Source of the DNA: Prorocentrum cordatum
Taxonomy: Eukaryota; Sar; Dinophyceae; Prorocentrales; Prorocentraceae
Length of the DNA stretch: 64,000 nt
Direction: 5' to 3'
Assembly: GCA_963575745.1 (NCBI GenBank)
Contig: CAUYUJ010015291.1
Span: 127,001 to 191,000 of the forward strand
Shown: in pieces, positions 10,310 to 19,969 of the stretch
Position numbering within the stretch: the first letter of the stretch is position 1
Layout: each line of letters opens with the position of its first letter
Notes under the pieces: generated by a model
The model's database searches: none
Told to the model about the DNA's origin: nothing
Seen by the model: the letters and a program-made list of their open reading frames with translations, nothing else
Translations under genes and position numbers: made by a program

Positions 10310-10860
10310 GTCGGGGCTGCGTCGCGAGCGCCCCAGGGTGGTCCAAGAGGGCCCAAGACGGCCCCATAGTGGCCCATAGGGGTCCCCAAGACGGGGACGT
10401 GCCAAGAGGGCTCCAATAGGGCTCCAAGAGGCCTTTCAGACGGTCCAAGAGGGCTTCGATTCGCCGAGCGATCGGTCCAAGACACTCCACGTGGCCTCCA
10501 GACAGCAGAAGAGACGCCCCCAGAGGCCTCCAAGAGCCCCCCCAGGAGAGTTCCAAGAGGCATCGTATCGGGAAAACGTGCATGTTTAGTATCTGCGATT
10601 TTGTTTACCTTCGCGGCGTCCAAGATGACCCAAGAGGCCTCCCTTATGTACCACCCCAAGCCCAGGAGGCCTCCAAGAGGGCCCCCAGACGCCCCAAGAG
10701 GGCCCTAACACGGCCCAAGAAGCGGCCCAGCCGGCCATCGAGTTGAAATATCGAGCCCTCCGCGCCAAGGGGGCTGCAGTGGTCTAAAAGAGGTCCAAAA
10801 GAGGTCCTAAGAGACTTCCAAGCGGCCCCCAAGAGGCCCCAAGGGGACCCCTGACATGCC
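10310..10860 (-). repeat. Block of degenerate CCAAGAGG motifs
   Basis: The + strand reads as an irregular series of ccaagagggc, cccaagacgg and ggcctccaagag phrases. The same motif, on either strand, fills the palindrome arms and blocks at 6780-7330 and 55640-56250. On the minus strand the phrases translate to strings such as LLGPSWGLLG in several frames; I treat this as repeat, not gene. Confidence 0.7.
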
Positions 10861-10967
10861 CCAGCCGCTCCGACCTCGAAACTCGCAAACGACCTCGCGC
10901 CATAGCCGTCCCAGCCCGATCGAATACCGCACCGAGGAACTGATTAGTACGGTGACGGTCAGAACAT

Positions 10968-11006
<39 letters not shown>

Positions 11007-12890
11007 TCTATATACAAGACTGCAGTGGCGCTTCGCGCCATGCACCTTGGTCGTGGAAGTTTGATATGCAGGCGGACTGGCAGGAAGATCAAGCCGACGA
11101 TTTAGCGATTACTCCTTTTCTGGCATCGCCGCTGTAATCATGTTTTTCGTTATCCTTCCTCCATGCTTCTTTTTCATCATTTTCTCCATGCCCTGCGAAT
11201 TCTCCCCATCCTCCTCAGCTCTTTTTGCGGAGGCTCCTCTTTGGAGAGCCTCTGGGGGCGTAAGTTGTGTTCGGCTTTCTTAAGGCCTTCTCGAGGCCTC
11301 CTGGGCGTGTTCTGGGGGCCTCTGGGGGCTTCCTCGGGCCACCCTGCCTCCAACCGCGGTCTCCCTGAACGACTGGGTCACGATTTGGACTGCTTCGGAG
11401 GGTGTTTTGGGGCCATCTTGGGCCGCCATGGGGCTCTCTGAGGGCTATCTTGGACCCGTGTTGTGCCGTTTTGGGGCTCTCTAGGACTGCCTGGGAGCTC
11501 TTTCGGATGGTTGTGGGGCGATTTGGGAGCCTCCCATGCGGCTTCGGACGCCCAGAAGATCGCCGTCTTGGAGCGTCGGGAAGCCGAAAAGAGAAGAACT
11601 CCAAAATAAACCAAAAACCAGCAAAATCAATGATTGTTGCCTCTTGGGGCCTTCTTGGGAGTGCTCTTGGAGGCCTCTTGGACGATCTTTGCGGGCATGA
11701 CGGCTTCTTGGGGGTCGTCGTCGACTGTATTGGGGCTCTCTGGGGTCGCTTCGGGAGCGCGCCACGTCCTGCGAGGCCCGGGGGGCCACTTCGAGGCCCG
11801 TCCGGAGGGCCCCTAAGCCCCAGATCCCCAGATCTTGGGAGTCTGTTTTTTTTGGGGGGGGGACGGGTTTTCCCCCCGCCCGGGCTTGTAAAGATATAGA
11901 AGGAGGCAAATAAACATGAGTTATTCCTCTTCCTATATTTTTGCAAGCCCGAGCGGGGGGAAACTGGACTCCCGGGATCTGGGGCTTTGGGGCCCTCCGG
12001 ACGGGCCGCGAAGCGGCCCCTGGGCCTCGCAGTGCGTTTTGCCAAGCCTTCCCAGCACACCTAGAGCGATCAGGGGGGTCATCGGAGACGTCCCAGAGAC
12101 CCCCAAGACAACACAAGAGCGCTCCAAGAGTGACCGACGTGACCTCAAGATGGCCCAAGAGGCCTCCAGGACGGCTCCAAAGAGGCCTCCAAGAGCACTC
12201 CCAAGAAGGCCCCCCGAGGCAAAATTATGATTTTCTGTTGGTTTTTGGTGAATGTTGGGGTTCTCCTCTTTTCGGCTTCCCGACGCTCCGAGACGGCGGT
12301 CTTCTAGGCGTCCGAAGCCGCATGGGAGGCTCCCAAATCGCCCCACAACCATCCGAAAGAGCTCCCAGGCAGTCCTAGAGAGCCCCAAAACGGCACAACA
12401 CGGGTCCAAGATAGCCCTCAGAGAGCCCCATGGCGGCCCAAGATGGCCCCAAGACACCCTCCGACGCAGTCCAAATCGTGACCCAGTCGTTCAGGGAGAC
12501 CGCGGTTGGAGGCAGGGTGGCCCGAGGAAGCCCCCAGAGGCCCCCAGAACACGCCCAGGAGGCCTCCAGACGGCCTTAAGAAAGCCTGAATCAACTTTTG
12601 TGAGGCCCCCCAGAGGCTCTCCAAAGAGGAGCCTCCGCAAAAAAGAGCTGAGGAGGATGGGGGGAATGCGTAGAGTATGGCGAACGTAAGGAAAAAGAAG
12701 CATGGAGGAAGGATAACGAATAACATTATGATACCGGCGATGCTGGAAAAGGCAACAAGGAGTTATCGCTAAATTGTCGGCTTGACCTTCCTGCTATTCC
12801 GCATGCGTGCCAAACTTCAAGGACCAAGGTGCATGGCGCGAAGCGCCACTGCAGTCTTGTATATATATATATACATATATATATAGACAC
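10968..12890. repeat. ~1.9-kb near-perfect palindrome (foldback element)
   Basis: The left arm (about 11021-11907) and right arm (about 11925-12863) are reverse complements, meeting near 11916 with only about 20 bp that do not pair. Both outer ends carry tgcagtggcgcttcgcgcc followed outward by a (TA)n microsatellite. In a ~145-bp section (11450-11595 against 12280-12425) I count three mismatches; the outer parts and the section 11690-11800 differ more. Both arms encode the same open frames outward to inward (11163-11441 and 11402-11899 on +; 12726-12418 and 12457-11933 on -), sharing for example ILDPCCAVLGLSRTAWELF. Their reality as protein is doubtful. Confidence 0.9.
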
Positions 12891-12893
12891 AGA

Positions 12894-12920
12894 GAGATAG
12901 AGAGAGAGAGAGAGAGAGAG
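12894..12920. repeat. (GA)n microsatellite
   Basis: A short agag run between the palindrome's outer (TA)n and the LINE relic at 12921. Confidence 0.9.
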
Positions 12921-13340
12921 GCCGTGCTCGGCGTTGAGCTCTTCGGCCACCCGTCCGCGCCTGACCGCCTGCTGGATGGCACCATTCGGCATCCGGCCGC
13001 GGCTCACATCCTCGACGCCGCCTCGAGGGAGCCCGGCGCTGCTGCGGAGGAGGGGGCGCGCTGCAAGGGGGCGCGATATCCTCCAGGTGCGGGCAAGGTC
13101 GTGCTGCCGTGCGCCCTGGAGACGTGGGGCCGCGTCGACGGGCGCTTGGACGGCCTGCTGGATGACCTCGCCGTGCTCGCGGCGCAACGGCAGCGCGAGC
13201 GCGGGCTCCTGCCGACGCGCTGGCGCGCCAAGTGGCGCACGCAGATCAGCGTGCAGCTGGCGCTCGGCGTGTCGCGGGCACTGCTGGACGCGCTGCCCGC
13301 GGGCGTCAAGCCATGCGGCCCGCTGCGGTCCAGGGGGTGA
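12921..13340 (+). pseudogene. C-terminal relic of a LINE polyprotein
   Basis: One open frame reads DGTIRHPAAAHILDAASREP, GARCKGARYPP, KVVLPCALETWGRVDGRLDG and ends ALLDALPAGVKPCGPLRSRG before a stop at 13338-13340. The order 'THP..., A.E..K...Y, ...P.ALET.GR' is what I recall from C termini of dinoflagellate non-LTR polyproteins. No RT or endonuclease part is attached, so this is a 5'-truncated relic or a fragment cut by later insertions. The assignment is from memory and moderate. Confidence 0.4.
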
Positions 13341-13390
13341 GCGGAAGCAGGTCGCAGTTATGTGTGTTGCATTGGATTCGCATGAGCTTG

Positions 13391-13489
13391 CGAGAGAGAG
13401 AGAGAGAGAGAAACAAAAAAAGAGAGAGAGAGAGAAGGAAGGAGAGAGAACGAGAGAATGAGAGAGAGAGAGAGAGAGAGAGACAGAGC

Positions 13490-13529
<40 letters not shown>

Positions 13530-13587
13530 AAACACGAAAACGCGGGAAAAAGGGAGGGACAGAGAACGAGAGAGAGAGAGAGGGACG

Positions 13588-13619
<32 letters not shown>

Positions 13620-13850
13620 CATGCAGGCAGGCAGGCAGACAGACAGACAGACAGACACACGCAGACAGACGGACACATACATATGTGTATATGTGTATGT
13701 ACATATATACTCTTATACGCATGGAATATAGTTAGACTATGTATTCAACACGATGTAGAAAGGTAGAGATAAAGAGAGAGAGAGAGAGTCACTAAGAGAG
13801 CGAGAGCGAGAGAGCGAGAGGAAACCGAGACAGATACAGAGAGGCAAACG
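13391..13850. repeat. GA-rich and GGCA/GACA microsatellite tract
   Basis: (GA)n runs (13391-13590), then (GGCA)n near 13587-13635, (GACA)n near 13636-13660, a TA/TG run, and GA again at 13770-13850. No coding pattern. Confidence 0.9.
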
Positions 13851-13895
13851 GGGGCGGGGCGGGGTGCAGAGGGGGCCGCCGCTGCCCGCGCGCAG

Positions 13896-13957
13896 AGGTG
13901 TATTATTCCAGCGGCGATCTCTACTATTTCGACAAGTTCCAGACGCGGCGCCCCGAC
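13896..13957 (+). CDS. PTOX: Putative exon of plastid terminal oxidase (PTOX/AOX family)
   Basis: PTOX is a plastid di-iron quinol oxidase that passes electrons from plastoquinol to oxygen. The 62-nt segment follows a CAG and reads VYYSSGDLYYFDKFQTRRPD, then meets a GT (13958). Plant and algal PTOX have YYTGGDLYLFDEFQT at this place, a region that mitochondrial AOX lacks. The segment ends in phase 0. The following PTOX motif (NMFDVFVNIRDDE) lies at 49905 in compatible phase, implying a ~35.9-kb intron with a LINE 360 bp downstream of this exon. I found no upstream exons (the ligands in the first helices), so it could also be an isolated duplicated exon. Confidence 0.6.
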
Positions 13958-14044
13958 GTGCTCGCGCTGCGGAGGCGCGGAAGGGGGGGGTGGGGGGGGG
14001 CAGCCCTCGGAGGGTCGGCGGGGCTCCTGGCTTTTTCCCTCCAG

Positions 14045-14316
14045 CCCTCCTCCTCCCTCCACCCCCCTCCTCCTCTGCCTCCTGCTCCTCCTACTCCTGC
14101 CTCCTCCTTCTCCTCCTCCTCTGCCTCCTTCTCCTCCTGCCTCCTCCATCCTTCTCCTCCTCCTCCTCCTCCTCCTCCTCCTCCTCCTCGCCCCCCTCCC
14201 TTCTCCCATCTCCCTCCTCCCTCCTCCCTCCTCTTCCCTCCTCCTCCCTCCTCCTCCTCCTGTTTCTCCTCCTTCTCCTCCAGTTTCTCCTCCTCTTCCT
14301 CCTCCCTCCCCCCCCC
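14045..14316 (+). repeat. (TCC)n polypyrimidine tract abutting the LINE 5' end
   Basis: About 270 bp of TCC/CTCC repeats on the + strand, ending in a C run directly at the spliced-leader sequence. Confidence 0.95.
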
Positions 14317-14338
14317 TCCGTAGCCATTTTGGCTCAAG
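14317..14338 (+). other. Genome-encoded dinoflagellate spliced-leader sequence
   Basis: These 22 bases equal the conserved dinoflagellate spliced leader (with T at the variable first position); the core is CCGTAGCCATTTTGGCTCAA. The leader is normally added to mRNA 5' ends by trans-splicing and is not next to genes in the genome. Here it lies between the TCC tract and the LINE. The simplest reading is that the inserted LINE was copied from a trans-spliced transcript. The three bases after it (gtc) are followed by an ATG in a frame different from ORF1. It does not look like an SL RNA gene, since no Sm-site-like sequence or SL RNA intron follows. Confidence 0.9.
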
Positions 14339-14490
14339 GTCATGGCGCGCGGCGGCGTCCAAATGGATACCGCTGTGCCGCGGCCAGGAGTCGAGATCTC
14401 TTTGCAGCCACCCCCAGGGCGAGCTGCCGCCAAAGACTGGTCCTCCTGGACCCACAGGTTTGTGCCCGCGAGGGCTCTCCATCGCAATTC

Positions 14491-15900
14491 ATGGCGGCCG
14501 AGGAGGAGCGCCGCAGGGCTGGGCGCGCTGGTGGCGGCCACCGTGGTCCTGGTGCTGCTGATGGCCGCAGGCGGGCTGACAAAGGGAAGGAGCCCCCGCC
14601 TGAGGACATTCGCTCCGCCTCCCGCAGCACCAACGAGCGCGCCCCGGCGCGGAGGCGCGCACGGCGGGGCCACCCTCGCTCTGACGGCGAAGCCGACGCC
14701 TCGGGATCCCCAGCCAGTGATCGTGCACGACATGCCCCCGATGGTCTCGACCGTGCTGCTCGAGAGGAGCTCGCCGCCGCCCTCGAGGCCGCGCCCACCT
14801 TCCCCACGCAGGAGCGGATGGACATGCAGGTGGAGCAGACTACCACGGGCAAGCCCCCAGTGGGACCCCATCATGCTCAAGCTGATCCGTGGCGACATCC
14901 TGGTGGAGATCCATGGCATGAACGCGCTGCTCCTGCTGACGGACACGCTGCGGCCCCCGCGGCTGGCACTCCCATCGGCGGGATGGCCACCCCTGTGGAC
15001 GCGGGCGGCACGGACATGCAGGCCATGCTCCAGAGCTGCATTCGTCAAGCCACTGATGCGATCGCCGCCACCTCCATGGCGCAAGTCACGTCTTGCCAGA
15101 CTCAGCTGGTGCGCATGTTCCAGACCCAGCAGGAGGCCGTCAACAGATCCCTCGCCGTGCAGACACGCGACATCGCCTCCATCGGGCAGCGAGCCGACGC
15201 GCTGGAGGCCGAGCAGGCTGCCATGCGCAAACAGATCGGTGACATCAACAAGGTGCTGGCCCTCGCGGAGAAGGAGCTCCCCCTCATGGACTTCCAAGAG
15301 CTGGAGGCGTGGAGCCGCCAGCCCAACCCGAGGGTCTTCTCGATCGGCGCTCCGCAGCTGGTTGGTCCTGCGCAGGCGCTGCAAGGCCTCGAAGAGTGGA
15401 TTCGCGCTGCTGGCCTCTCCAATGACATGGTCCGCCTCGATCCCGCTGTCCCATCCAAACGCTTCAACGTCCTTGTGCAGGGTGGTGACGGCGTCGCGCT
15501 ACCCCGTGCCCAAGCCCTCGCTCGGCAGCTTCGAGACCCCGCTGGCAGGAACGGGTGGCGTGCTTTCTGCGCGCAGAGCGTCGGAGGAGGCACCGTCCCG
15601 CTGTACATCTCGCCCGACAAGTCGCCCCAGCAAGTGCGAATGGAGATCCAGTCGAGGAGGCTATCGACTTTGCTCGCAGAAGCTTATCCTGGCATCTCTT
15701 TCAGTGCGCAGCGAGCACGGGGCATCGTCACCTCCCAGGGCGTCAACGTTGCCAAGCTCGAGATGGGCGAATCCCGACACATCGACACGATCATCAGGTG
15801 GAACCCAGACATGGTGGCCAGGCTGCACATCGACAGGGAGTCCATCAACGCGCAGTTCAAGAAGGCCTTCTCCGTGGTGGACAATACCGAGTGGATTTAG
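14491..15900 (+). CDS. LINE ORF1 protein (469 aa), coiled coil plus RRM-like region
   Basis: ORF1 proteins bind the LINE RNA and act as chaperones in the ribonucleoprotein. The start is the ATG at 14491 (MAAEEERRRAG); the frame is open further upstream only through the GC-rich leader. Residues ~1-170 are Arg/Ala/Pro-rich and probably disordered. Residues ~175-262 are heptad-like (SCQTQLVRMFQTQQEAVNRS, then IASIGQRADALEAEQAAMRK). Residues ~280-400 (PNPRVFSIGAP, RFNVLVQGGDGVALPRAQAL, VPLYISPDKSPQQVRMEIQS) have the spacing of an RRM-type fold. The protein ends FSVVDNTEWI. No CCHC knuckle is seen. ORF2 follows 61 bp later in another frame. Confidence 0.7.
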   Translation: MAAEEERRRAGRAGGGHRGPGAADGRRRADKGKEPPPEDIRSASRSTNERAPARRRARRGHPRSDGEADASGSPASDRARHAPDGLDRAAREELAAALEAAPTFPTQERMDMQVEQTTTGKPPVGPHHAQADPWRHPGGDPWHERAAPADGHAAAPAAGTPIGGMATPVDAGGTDMQAMLQSCIRQATDAIAATSMAQVTSCQTQLVRMFQTQQEAVNRSLAVQTRDIASIGQRADALEAEQAAMRKQIGDINKVLALAEKELPLMDFQELEAWSRQPNPRVFSIGAPQLVGPAQALQGLEEWIRAAGLSNDMVRLDPAVPSKRFNVLVQGGDGVALPRAQALARQLRDPAGRNGWRAFCAQSVGGGTVPLYISPDKSPQQVRMEIQSRRLSTLLAEAYPGISFSAQRARGIVTSQGVNVAKLEMGESRHIDTIIRWNPDMVARLHIDRESINAQFKKAFSVVDNTEWI

Positions 15901-15961
15901 CACGCCGCTGTGGGCGCCCTGGCGCCCTCCTGGAGCACGACATGGCTTTCATGGCCTTCAC

Positions 15962-18900
15962 ATGGTCGTGTGGAATGCTCGTGGCCTACTCCATTCGGAT
16001 GCCAGGCTGCGCAGACGCAAGCAGGCGCTGCTCGCATCGTACATGAAGGTCAATGCCATCATCGCGGTGCAAGAGGTCCACGGCTCCGAGGACGCGCTCA
16101 GGATCTTCCTCCAGGCGCAGCCGCAGAAGTACATGAGCTTCCTCTCCCCTGGCCCCACCGCCGCCGTGGGGGGTGTTGCCTTTCTCGTCCCGCGCATCAT
16201 CGATGAATGTCCAAGGGCGGAAGGACCCAGAGCCGAATCTCTGGGATGCAGGGGTGCCGCGCCGCGGGAAGGCTCCCATGCGTGCGCCGCACCCCCTGCA
16301 GCATCCTTACCGACTCATGATCCCTGGTCAAGTGCACGCACCTCCTCGTCTTCATCGGCTACAAGTCGCTCCACCAATCGGTCAAGTTCACGAAGTCCTC
16401 CCACGACGCCCACGACGAAGCCAAGCGACACCCGGTCGAGTTCACGGAACGCCACTCCAGCCCTACCGTCTTACAGCTTCGTCTCTGTGGCCGCTGGCCG
16501 CGCGGCGCTCCTCACGATCACCGACAGCACGGGCAAGTACAGCATGCAGATCTTCAACATTCACAACTACGACCTCAAGCCGCACGAGTTTTCCGCCATT
16601 CAGCGCACCTGGTCCAGTGGCCTTTCCTGGGCGCGCCGCGACTCCCTGCACCGCGTCTTTCTGGCCGTCGGGGACTTCAACATTGCCTCTCGCCCGCCAG
16701 TCAGCCAACGCGCACCCTCTGACGCTGCGGCGTGGCGCTTACGACCTGACAATCGCTGCCAACTACGTCAACCTGCGTGGCGGCGCCTCTTTGCTGCCGC
16801 TTTGGAGATTGAATCACAATGGCCGACTCACTACGACAAGTCCTGCAAGCAGCTGTCCACGATCGACCGCATCTTCGTGGGGATTGACGCGCATGCCATG
16901 CTGTCGGTCTCTACAATCCTGACCACCGCGAGGGATGCGATGGAGCTCTCCGAGGCTGGCATCAGCGACCACGCGCCCCTCGTCTTGCAGATCACTGCTG
17001 CTCGACACGTCCCGCGAGACGAGCAGCCTATTCCGACACACCTCTTCAACCACAAGAAGTACCCCGAGACCTACGCGCTCATGCTGGCGCACTGTTCCTT
17101 GGAGGGGGAAACGGCGGAAGGGCGCTGGAGAGCAGCGAAGCAGTGCATGAAGCTAGCCGCTCGACGTGTGCGGGATGAACAGCTGAGAACCAACTTCTCC
17201 CTCCTCGTCAAGGACTCCACGGCCGAGACCTCGTACATGGGCTTCAAATCGGCGGCGAGAGCCGTCTGGCGACAGGACGCCGTCCTCGCGGGCAGGCTTC
17301 TCGACTCCTGCCCCGCGTTGGCGACCCACCTCAAAGTCACCGACGGCACCGTGCGCATTGTGGACACCAACAGCTTTGCTTCCAACTTCGACGCAATTGC
17401 TGAGCGGGTGCACTCTATGAGAAGACAAGCGGCGGAGGCCGCAGCTCGGACAGCTAACGTGCGCGACAGCGCAGCCTGGCGGAGAGTTGAACGTAAGGCC
17501 GCCAGACACGCTCAGCTGTGGGTCCCCTGGCGGCGTCGCATGATCCTCTCTGGCCTGCGCGTGGACTCTACACCGTGTTCCGCCAAGGACTCGCAGGTGG
17601 CTCAGCATGTGGTCTCCGACCCCGCGGGCATGAAGACGATTGTGGCGAACTACTGGGGTGAGATCTTCGCGAAGTTGCCGAACGATGAGCAGCTCAAGAC
17701 CATGGACTCTTTCTTGGACAAGCACGCACCGCGGTACCCCGTGGTGGAACTTCCCCAACCTGCCCTCCACAACCTCGAACGAGCGGTCAGCAGAGCACCT
17801 CCAAGCGCTGCGGGACCAGACCAACTCACGTACGCTGCATGGCGACGCAGCCCTGGTGCGCTGCAGCATCTCCACGGGCTCATGGAGACCATCTTCAACG
17901 ACGGAGTCGCCCCACTCGACCTCAACTGGTCGATCTTCATCTGCGTCCCCAAGGGCACGGCGGAGGACGACGTCCCTGATTCATGCACTCGCACGGCATC
18001 CACCGTGCGCACCCTCTCCCTCAAGAACTGTGACGCCAAGCTGATTGCGGCATGCGCGGATCGAGGACTGCAGCCTATTGCCACATCGTCTACCTCACCC
18101 GAGCAGAAGGGCTTCACTGCGGGGCGGCGCTTCGTCGACCACATCCCCTTCCTGGACGCAGAATGCCGCAGGGAAGGACTCCTCCCTGATGCTGCGGCCC
18201 GTCGCCCCATGTTCCTCTCGTTCGACTTCCGCCAGGCCTTCCCATCGCTCTTCAGGGAAGTCATCGAGAAGGTCCTCCCGCGCTACGGGGTGCCGCTGGG
18301 CTTTCGCAACGTGATCATGGCGCTCTACAGCAACTGCCTCGCCTTCAGCTCCTTCCGAGCCGAGGGCACCAGCGCGGAGCTGGAGCCACTGTTTGCGCTC
18401 ATGTGCGGCATCATGCAAGGATGCCCGCTCTCTGGTACGGTCTGGTGTCTGGCCATGGATGCTCCCATCCGCGCTCTGCTAGCAGCGATCGCCGAGCACG
18501 GATCTCTCACAGCCTGCGCGGACGACCTCGGGATGCTGATCAAGAACGCAGTCGCCCTCCCGAGCATCGACCGCACCTTCGTCTCCATCGAGTTCGCCTT
18601 CAATCTGCAGCTGGCTCTCCACAAGTGCGTGCTGGTCCCGCTGTGGGAGGAGATCACGGACAACACACTGCAAAACGTCAAGTCATTCCTTGCGGGGGCG
18701 GTCCCACGCTGGAGTGGCTTCCGCATTGACTCATCGGCCAAGTACCTCGGGACATACCTGGGCCCTGGCGTAACGGACTTTGGCATCTGGAAGGCTGCGG
18801 CGGGGAAGTGGTGGTCCCGCTGTTGGGAGCTGGCGCGCACGGGCATGGCCACCAGCCTTGCTGCCCGTGCATACAACATCAACGCGCTGCCGTGCCTCTC

Positions 18901-19933
18901 GTACCTGGCTCAGTTCTACTTCATCGTGCCCGCCATCTGGAAGGTCGAGTTCACCTCCTTGCACCGCCTGCTGCGACTGCCACCGTCTTCCATGCGCAAG
19001 GCGGACATCCTCTCGATGAGCGCGTGGTGCGGCTCGCCGGCGCCGATTGGCCTCTTCCCGTGCACGATCGCCGCGATGATGCGTTCAGCGGAGAACACGG
19101 TGAGGGGCTGGGAGGTGCACCTCCGCCACCTACATGAAGCTGCAGTGGAACACGTACCACTGGCCGAGGTGATCAAGGGCAATTGGTCACCACCGTGGTG
19201 GCGTACGAGAAGGGCGATCGTGCAGAACTACGCCATGGTTTCGGACTCCCTCGACATGCTCGACATCCCAAGGCCGACGCTGGACTCGCTCCCGATTCCG
19301 ATCCCGCGCTGGTGCATCTTGAAGGCGAAGACGGCGATGCTCATGGAGGCGAAGAACGCGGCCGCTGCCACCCCTGCCAGGAAGCCCAAGCGCCAAGCCG
19401 CGGCCGCGGCAGCGCTCCGCGGCACGCTGTACCCTGAGGACCTCGTCGCCATCATCCACCGCCGGCTCCGCAGGTGGGGGATCGACTGTCCGCTGCCCGT
19501 CCTGCGTGAGAGATGGCCTCCGCTGCGCTGCAAGCTGACGGAGGTCCGCCCAGCCTGGATGTGGTCGTGGCTGCGCACGGCGGTCAACGGCTGGACCACC
19601 TCGCGTCGCATGAGCGCCGTCATCGACGCTCGCCAGTGCATCTTCGGCTGCGATGGTGAGGACGCGCTGGAGCACTACGTGCGCTGCCCGACCCTGCGGG
19701 AGATGGCCGCGGGCGCTGGGGGTGCCGACGCCATCGGCAGTGGCCTGGAGCTCCTCGGGCTCGGCGACGAGATGTACCACACGACGCGGCCCCACGTGGA
19801 CTGCATCTTCACCATCGGCCTCATGTGCCAGTGCTACCACATCCAGAAGTACAGGATGGACGTGGGGCTGGCCGTGGGCGTCGACCAGCGGGCCTCCGTG
19901 AGGTTGGCCGCGCTCCATCGCATGCAGGCTTAG
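15962..19933 (+). CDS. LINE ORF2 protein (1323 aa): APE endonuclease, reverse transcriptase, CCHC
   Basis: ORF2 nicks target DNA and reverse transcribes the element RNA at the nick. I choose the ATG at 15962 because it opens the endonuclease fold directly (MVVWNARGLLHSDARLRRRK); the frame is also open far upstream, across ORF1, as a by-product. Endonuclease: VQEVHG, LAVGDFNIA (~236), STIDRIFV (~298), GISDHAPLVL (~335). RT: LSFDFRQAFPS (motif A, ~753), MQGCPLSGTVW (motif B, ~818), ACADDLGML (motif C, ~852). C terminus: CIFGCDGEDALEHYVRC, a C-x3-C-x7-H-x3-C knuckle (~1225). No RNase H is seen. Residues ~80-165 (nt 16200-16460) are Ser/Arg/Thr-rich, unlike an endonuclease, suggesting two compensating indels. 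Confidence 0.9.
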   Translation: MVVWNARGLLHSDARLRRRKQALLASYMKVNAIIAVQEVHGSEDALRIFLQAQPQKYMSFLSPGPTAAVGGVAFLVPRIIDECPRAEGPRAESLGCRGAAPREGSHACAAPPAASLPTHDPWSSARTSSSSSATSRSTNRSSSRSPPTTPTTKPSDTRSSSRNATPALPSYSFVSVAAGRAALLTITDSTGKYSMQIFNIHNYDLKPHEFSAIQRTWSSGLSWARRDSLHRVFLAVGDFNIASRPPVSQRAPSDAAAWRLRPDNRCQLRQPAWRRLFAAALEIESQWPTHYDKSCKQLSTIDRIFVGIDAHAMLSVSTILTTARDAMELSEAGISDHAPLVLQITAARHVPRDEQPIPTHLFNHKKYPETYALMLAHCSLEGETAEGRWRAAKQCMKLAARRVRDEQLRTNFSLLVKDSTAETSYMGFKSAARAVWRQDAVLAGRLLDSCPALATHLKVTDGTVRIVDTNSFASNFDAIAERVHSMRRQAAEAAARTANVRDSAAWRRVERKAARHAQLWVPWRRRMILSGLRVDSTPCSAKDSQVAQHVVSDPAGMKTIVANYWGEIFAKLPNDEQLKTMDSFLDKHAPRYPVVELPQPALHNLERAVSRAPPSAAGPDQLTYAAWRRSPGALQHLHGLMETIFNDGVAPLDLNWSIFICVPKGTAEDDVPDSCTRTASTVRTLSLKNCDAKLIAACADRGLQPIATSSTSPEQKGFTAGRRFVDHIPFLDAECRREGLLPDAAARRPMFLSFDFRQAFPSLFREVIEKVLPRYGVPLGFRNVIMALYSNCLAFSSFRAEGTSAELEPLFALMCGIMQGCPLSGTVWCLAMDAPIRALLAAIAEHGSLTACADDLGMLIKNAVALPSIDRTFVSIEFAFNLQLALHKCVLVPLWEEITDNTLQNVKSFLAGAVPRWSGFRIDSSAKYLGTYLGPGVTDFGIWKAAAGKWWSRCWELARTGMATSLAARAYNINALPCLSYLAQFYFIVPAIWKVEFTSLHRLLRLPPSSMRKADILSMSAWCGSPAPIGLFPCTIAAMMRSAENTVRGWEVHLRHLHEAAVEHVPLAEVIKGNWSPPWWRTRRAIVQNYAMVSDSLDMLDIPRPTLDSLPIPIPRWCILKAKTAMLMEAKNAAAATPARKPKRQAAAAAALRGTLYPEDLVAIIHRRLRRWGIDCPLPVLRERWPPLRCKLTEVRPAWMWSWLRTAVNGWTTSRRMSAVIDARQCIFGCDGEDALEHYVRCPTLREMAAGAGGADAIGSGLELLGLGDEMYHTTRPHVDCIFTIGLMCQCYHIQKYRMDVGLAVGVDQRASVRLAALHRMQA

Positions 19934-19969
19934 GCGTGGTTGAAGCCCAACCGGCCCGCCGAGCTTCGT

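Noticed and set aside
11402-12457. Calling the paired ~165-175-residue frames of the palindrome arms genes
   Set aside because: Conservation between arms reflects recent inversion duplication; composition (Gly, Leu, Trp, Arg) follows from the CCAAGAGG motif. Kept only as an observation.
14317-14450. An SL RNA gene
   Set aside because: The leader is exact, but what follows is the LINE leader; no Sm-like site, short intron or tandem SL gene unit is visible.
14342-15961. Upstream part of the 1863-residue open frame that contains LINE ORF2
   Set aside because: It overlaps ORF1 in another frame, is rich in Arg, Ser and Pro and has no retroelement motif; the endonuclease fold begins only at the ATG at 15962.
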